NCBI RefSeq assembly: GCF_029543155.1
Contig: NZ_JARQXA010000002.1
Span: forward strand, 372,001-436,000
Direction: 5' to 3'
DNA length: 64,000 nt
Origin: Sphingomonas sp. HITSZ_GF
Lineage (GTDB): Bacteria > Pseudomonadota > Alphaproteobacteria > Sphingomonadales > Sphingomonadaceae
Within the stretch, counting starts at the first letter, position 1; each line of letters opens with the position of its first letter. Below the pieces are notes generated by a model that ran no database searches, was not told the origin of the DNA, and saw only the letters and a list, made by a program, of their open reading frames with translations. Position numbers and translations under genes: made by a program. Shown here in pieces: positions 58,669-64,000 of the stretch.

Positions 58669-59096
58669 GCCCTGCCCGATAGCTGATCGAGCAGCGGGCG
58701 GATGCCGGAGATGTCATAGCCGGCCTGCGCGGCCTTGGTGGTGATCTCGACAGGGTCGCCGCCGCGCGACGCCTCGGCCAGTGCCCAGAGGTTGCATGAG
58801 CGCGTGCCCGAGCGGCAATAGGCGAGCACCGGACCCTTCGCGTCGGCAAGCGCCGCCGCCATTGCCTCGACCTGCGTCGAGGAGAAGCCGGCATGGGTGA
58901 CGGGGATCGCGGCATAGCCGAGCCCGGCCGCTTCCGCCGCAGCGCGGATCGTGTCGCCGGCGGGCTGGCCCATCTCCTCCTCGTCGGGGCGATTGTTGAT
59001 CACATAGGAGAAGCCCTGCTCGGCGAGCAGCGCGATATCCTCGGCGGCGATCTGGGGGGCGACCGAGATGATGTCGTCGACGCGGCGCAGGTTCAT
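58665..59096 (-). CDS. TIGR01244-family sulfur transferase/phosphatase
   Basis: 143 residues with dual-specificity-phosphatase-like fold: INNRPDEEEMGQPAG, IPVTHAGFSSTQVEAMAAAL and the CX5R loop LAYCRSGTRSCNLWALA. This family occurs alone or fused to beta-lactamase-like persulfide dioxygenases (Blh); it may move sulfane sulfur. Starts at ATG 59096 with a four-base overlap. Confidence 0.88.
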   Translation of the reverse strand: MNLRRVDDIISVAPQIAAEDIALLAEQGFSYVINNRPDEEEMGQPAGDTIRAAAEAAGLGYAAIPVTHAGFSSTQVEAMAAALADAKGPVLAYCRSGTRSCNLWALAEASRGGDPVEITTKAAQAGYDISGIRPLLDQLSGRA

Positions 59097-59583
59097 GGGT
59101 TCATCTCCTTGTCTTCGATGATCTGCCCGGTCTTCGACCAGTCCGCCATCTGCTTTTCGGCCGCGCCAACCGCATCGTGGATCGGCGTGAGCCTGGGGTT
59201 CTTGCAACCGAGATCGAAGGCGATCCCCTGCTGGATCAGGCCGGTGTACCAGCGGATCGAGCCATAGGGGAAATCGGTCCAGCGCTCGCCGCATTCGGGC
59301 TGGGCGCCGATCACTGCCTCGGCCGGCGCCAGCAACGTACGGATGCGCGCGAAGCCCTGTGGGCCGGCATCGAACTTCCGCGTGACCAGCCGCGTGCCCA
59401 GCCCGGGACCTTCGGCATGGGTGTAGGTCGCCGCTCCGCTCGGCTGGATACGCCATTCCGAGACAGGCTTGCCCCAGCTGCTCACCCGAAATTCGATCAT
59501 CTCGACCGAGACCGGCGCCGGCGCCTCCACCGGTGCCCGCGGCGCACAGGCGGCGAGCAGGAGCAGGCTGGCGAACAGGGGCT

Positions 59584-59587
<4 letters not shown>
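59093..59587 (-). CDS. hypothetical lipoprotein
   Basis: 164 residues, lipobox LAAC (Cys14), then APVEAPAPVSVEMIEF and a mostly beta domain with two Cys (GAQPECGERW, FDLGCKNPRL) that may pair. GTG 59587 overlaps the recQ stop by four bases. No known domain recognised. Second in the recQ chain. Confidence 0.78.
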
Positions 59588-61356
<1,769 letters not shown>

Positions 61357-61394
61357 CCGAGCCGGTTAGCGGGGCGTGCCCCCCAAAGTCGAGG

Positions 61395-61925
61395 CTATTT
61401 GCAGGGAACGCCGTCCTCGGCCTTCCAATCGACCAGCTTGAACGCGCTCACTTCTATGGCGCTGATCGCATATGGCCAATATTCCACGCCGAGCTTGCCC
61501 GGCACGACGAGGCAGACATCGGTCGGCTGCGCCTTGCCCTTGCTGGTGATCCTGGCCTGGTACGACAGCGCCTTCGCATAGCCATTGTGGATGATCAGCA
61601 GCGAGCCGCCGGTCTCCGGCACCGGCAGGAAGCGGAAGCGCGCCTGGCCGGCAACGGGAACGGGGGCAGCAGGCAATGCGCTGTTGTGCGGCATCGGCTG
61701 GCCCTGGGTCACCGGCGCCTCGGGCAGCTTCACGCCGCCCACCTGGCGGCCGAGCGCGACTTCGAACGGCGTGGCGCTGGCCGGGCCGAGCGCGGCATCG
61801 GCAAGATCATCGTCGCTGATCTCGAGCACGACTTCCTCGCCCCGCGCCAGCGTGACGCCCTGCGCCATTGCCGGGCTTGCGATCGAAACCGAAACCGCCG
61901 CCAGCGCCCATGCCGATCTGCGCAT
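61395..61925 (-). CDS. secreted hypothetical protein
   Basis: 176 residues with signal peptide ending AMAQ (about 22). Strands such as RFRFLPVPETGGSLLIIHNG, LSYQARITSKGKAQPTDVCL and AISAIEVSAFKLVDW alternate; two Cys (DVCLV, VPCK). Envelope protein of unknown function. Divergent from the mannosidase gene. Confidence 0.75.
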   Translation of the reverse strand: MRRSAWALAAVSVSIASPAMAQGVTLARGEEVVLEISDDDLADAALGPASATPFEVALGRQVGGVKLPEAPVTQGQPMPHNSALPAAPVPVAGQARFRFLPVPETGGSLLIIHNGYAKALSYQARITSKGKAQPTDVCLVVPGKLGVEYWPYAISAIEVSAFKLVDWKAEDGVPCK

Positions 61926-62019
61926 CTGCACTCCCCCTTGTTGCCGCCCGACTATCCGTGAGGCGGCAATGCGCGGCAAGCGGTTTACATGCGTCCCGCC
62001 CCTCGCCTAGCCTTGGCGG

Positions 62020-63393
62020 ATGACTTCCTTCCGCATCGGCCGGCGCGGCCTGATCGCCGGCAGCGCCGCGGCGCTGCTCCCCCTTCCCGCGAGCGCAGCG
62101 AAGGAGGACTGGCGCAAGCTGGCGGACGAAGTGCGCGAGAGCATGCGCTGGGCCTGGCAGAACTACCGCGAACGGGCCTGGGGCAAGGACCAGATCATGC
62201 CCGTCTCGGGCGGCGCGGAGAGCTTCTCGATCAAGGGCCAGCATGTCGGGCTCAGCCTGATCGAGGCGCTCGACACCTTGTGGCTGATGGAGCTCGATGC
62301 CGAATTCAAGGACGGCGTCGACTGGATCCATGCCAATCTGAGCTTCGACATCGACGGCGAAGTCTCGGTATTCGAGACGATCATCCGGCTGGTCGGCGGG
62401 CTGCTCTCGGCGCACCTGGCGAGCGGCGACAAGCTGCTGCTCGCCAAGGCCAAGGACCTGACCGACCGGCTGATGCCGGCGTTCACCGCCTCGCCGATCG
62501 GGCTGCCGCACCGCTACGTCAACCTCAAGACCGGGGCGGTGCGCGGGCCGGTGACCAACCCCGCCGAGATCGGCAGCTGCATCACCGAGTTCGGCACGCT
62601 GAGCCGGCTGACCGGCGATCCGCGCTATTTCAAGGCAGCGAAGAAGGCGATGGTCGCGCTGTTCGGTCGGCGATCGGACATCGGGCTGATCCCCGACGCG
62701 ATCGACTGCATGACCGGCGAATGGAAGAGCCGGCGCGCGACGATCGGCCCGCCCTCCGACAGCTATTACGAATATCTCTGGGACGGCTGGCAGCTGCTCG
62801 GCGACCGCGACTGCCTGACCATGTACAAGAGCTGCACCGCCGCGATCCTCGAGAACCAGAAGGCAATGCTCAACGGCGACCTGTGGTTCGTCGATGTCGA
62901 TTTCGAGACCGGCAAGCGGATCAACTGGGAGCAGGACGAGCTTTCGTCCTTCTATGGCGGGCTGCTCGCGCAGGGCGGCGAGCCCGTGATCGGCGAGGCC
63001 TATACGCGCAGCTGGGACAAGGTGCAGGCGAAGTACGGCATCCTGCCCGAGGGCTATGACCCCGAAAAGGACGCGCCGACCTACAAGACCAACGCGCTGC
63101 GCCCCGAGCTGGCCGATGCCGCGTTCAACCACTGGCTGCTCGACGGCAAGGAAGAATGGCGCGCGCTGGTCGCCCGGCATTTCCGGGCGATGCAGCAATG
63201 GAACAAGGCGGCCTATGGCTATGCGGTGATGGCCGACGTCACCACCAAGGCGCAGGCGGACCATTGCCCCGGCTACTGGTGGTCCGAGCAGATGAAATAT
63301 TACTGGCTGATCTTCGCCGACTGCCGGCGCTTCGATTACCGGAAGAACTATCTCTCGACCGAGGGGAACGTGCTGCTGGGGTTCAGGCACTAG
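62020..63393 (+). CDS. GH47 class I alpha-1,2-mannosidase
   Basis: 457 residues. A Tat-type signal RIGRRGLIAGSAAALLPLP, then the (alpha/alpha)7 barrel: SLIEALDTLWLMEL, SVFETIIRLVGGLLSAH, TEFGTLSRLTGDPRYF, PSDSYYEYLWDGWQLL, NALRPELADAAFNHWLL and STEGNVLLGF, whose Thr would bind the catalytic calcium. Three acidic catalytic residues of GH47 fit these motifs. This family is mostly eukaryotic (ER/Golgi), with rare bacterial members such as in Caulobacter. It would trim alpha-1,2-mannose from outside glycans. Confidence 0.9.
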   Translation: MTSFRIGRRGLIAGSAAALLPLPASAAKEDWRKLADEVRESMRWAWQNYRERAWGKDQIMPVSGGAESFSIKGQHVGLSLIEALDTLWLMELDAEFKDGVDWIHANLSFDIDGEVSVFETIIRLVGGLLSAHLASGDKLLLAKAKDLTDRLMPAFTASPIGLPHRYVNLKTGAVRGPVTNPAEIGSCITEFGTLSRLTGDPRYFKAAKKAMVALFGRRSDIGLIPDAIDCMTGEWKSRRATIGPPSDSYYEYLWDGWQLLGDRDCLTMYKSCTAAILENQKAMLNGDLWFVDVDFETGKRINWEQDELSSFYGGLLAQGGEPVIGEAYTRSWDKVQAKYGILPEGYDPEKDAPTYKTNALRPELADAAFNHWLLDGKEEWRALVARHFRAMQQWNKAAYGYAVMADVTTKAQADHCPGYWWSEQMKYYWLIFADCRRFDYRKNYLSTEGNVLLGFRH

Positions 63394-63411
63394 CTGCCCC
63401 CGCAAAATAGC

Positions 63412-63493
63412 CGTCATCCCGGCGAAAGCCGGGATCTCAGGCGGAGGCGCGGGAAAGGAGCCGCACGAGATCCCGGCTTCCGCCGGGATGACG
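63412..63493. repeat. GAAAGC-family paired hairpin repeat
   Basis: CGTCATCCCGGCGAAAGCC and GGCTTCCGCCGGGATGACG face each other. Between two plus-strand genes, so it may end the mannosidase transcript. Confidence 0.85.
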
Positions 63494-63587
63494 GATTGGG
63501 GCGGGCGGCGTTTCGGAAGCGTATCGCCCACAATTTTTCCCGCCCCTGCGCTTCCCCCCGCGCCCGCCATCGGCCAAAGCAGTCGCG

Positions 63588-64000
63588 ATGACGGTACGCG
63601 TGGACATGGGGGTGGACGGCAAGGGGGATTCCGTCGCCATGGATCTCGAGGAGCTGCTGGCGACGCGTCTGCTCGTCCAGGGCAATTCGGGGTCGGGCAA
63701 GTCGCACCTGCTGCGCCGCCTGCTCGAGAAGAGCGCGGGCCATGTCCAGCAGGTGATCATCGATCCCGAGGGCGACTTCGTCACCTTGAGCGACCGGTAC
63801 GGCCATATCTCGATCGAGGCGGCGGACTATAGCGAGCGCGAGATCGCCCGCTTCGCCACGCGCATCCGCGAGCATCGCGCGTCGGTCGTGCTCAGCCTGG
63901 AAGGGCTCGAGGCCGAGGGACAGATGAAATGCGCCGCGGCCTTCCTCAACGCGCTGTTCGATGCGCCGCGCGATCATTGGTATCCCGCCCTTGTCGTGGT
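63588..64000 (+). CDS. ATP-binding protein, DUF87/HerA-like, cut by the window edge
   Basis: Only the first 137 codons are present. Starts MTVRVDMGVDGKGDSVAMDL, then LVQGNSGSGKSHLLRRLLE (Walker A GNSGSGKS), HVQQVIIDPEGDF (the DUF87 acidic strand) and VVLSLEGLEAEGQM. The pattern is that of HerA-type or DUF87 ATPases that bind a target and couple to a nuclease or to conjugation. The partner gene would lie to the right of the window. Complete length unknown. Confidence 0.8.
   Translation, partial: MTVRVDMGVDGKGDSVAMDLEELLATRLLVQGNSGSGKSHLLRRLLEKSAGHVQQVIIDPEGDFVTLSDRYGHISIEAADYSEREIARFATRIREHRASVVLSLEGLEAEGQMKCAAAFLNALFDAPRDHWYPALVV

Overview
The window is high-GC (by eye roughly two-thirds G+C), gene-dense and has no gene-free stretch over 300 bases. 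Gene content and protein style point to an alphaproteobacterium of the Sphingomonadales, most likely Sphingomonas or a close relative. The supporting signs are alphaproteobacterial gene orders (proA-nadD-rsfS-rlmH-envC/M23-ctpA, cpoB-tilS-ftsH, lysC divergent to ubiG), Coq7-type ubiquinone synthesis, and many small secreted proteins of a kind I associate with sphingomonads. It reads as chromosomal backbone with a few accessory patches. I saw no rRNA, tRNA, CRISPR array or intact insertion sequence.

Layout. 10-2279: a two-component system. 2367-9505 (minus): one tightly coupled operon encoding a TetR regulator, an HlyD adaptor, a tandem-ATPase ABC protein, two ABC-2 permeases and an outer-membrane factor. 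It resembles E. coli cecR-ybhGFSR plus an outer-membrane channel, and a perfect 16-bp palindrome lies at its promoter. 9618-10615: a 49-residue His-rich lipoprotein and a DJ-1/PfpI protein. 10755-16273: a DNA-repair pair (UdgX-type uracil glycosylase with fused DUF4130, and its radical-SAM partner) surrounding a beta-helix/diheme-cytochrome pair and a hemerythrin. 18142-24655: a long housekeeping operon, proA-nadD-rsfS-(small membrane protein)-rlmH-envC-like-ctpA-dsbB-coq7. 26229-33613: ptsP, a RodZ-like protein, cpoB, tilS and ftsH.

34504-48027 is mixed backbone: PadR/HAAS pair, nitronate monooxygenase, TonB-like protein, aspartyl hydroxylase, lysC/ubiG, an EndoIII-like glycosylase next to ung, a lipoprotein S41 protease and several conserved hypotheticals. 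48031-49222 is the clearest accessory patch: two AT-rich, overlapping genes encoding a DUF5343 protein and a Swt1-type HEPN protein, with their own promoter and palindrome. 49833-51830: thiC with a TPP riboswitch. 53764-55690: glnK-amtB behind a sigma-54 promoter and closed by a terminator. 55804-61356: GMC oxidoreductase, sterol-desaturase-family protein, and a recQ-led chain of four overlapping genes. 62020-63393: a Tat-exported GH47 mannosidase. The right edge cuts an ATP-binding protein.

Three dispersed repeat types sit between genes: a GAAAGC hairpin family (complete units at 12164, 17567, 41058, 55720, 63412), a CCCCCTCC hairpin family (7768, 10622, 49762) and two copies of a 26-bp element (2290, 46686).
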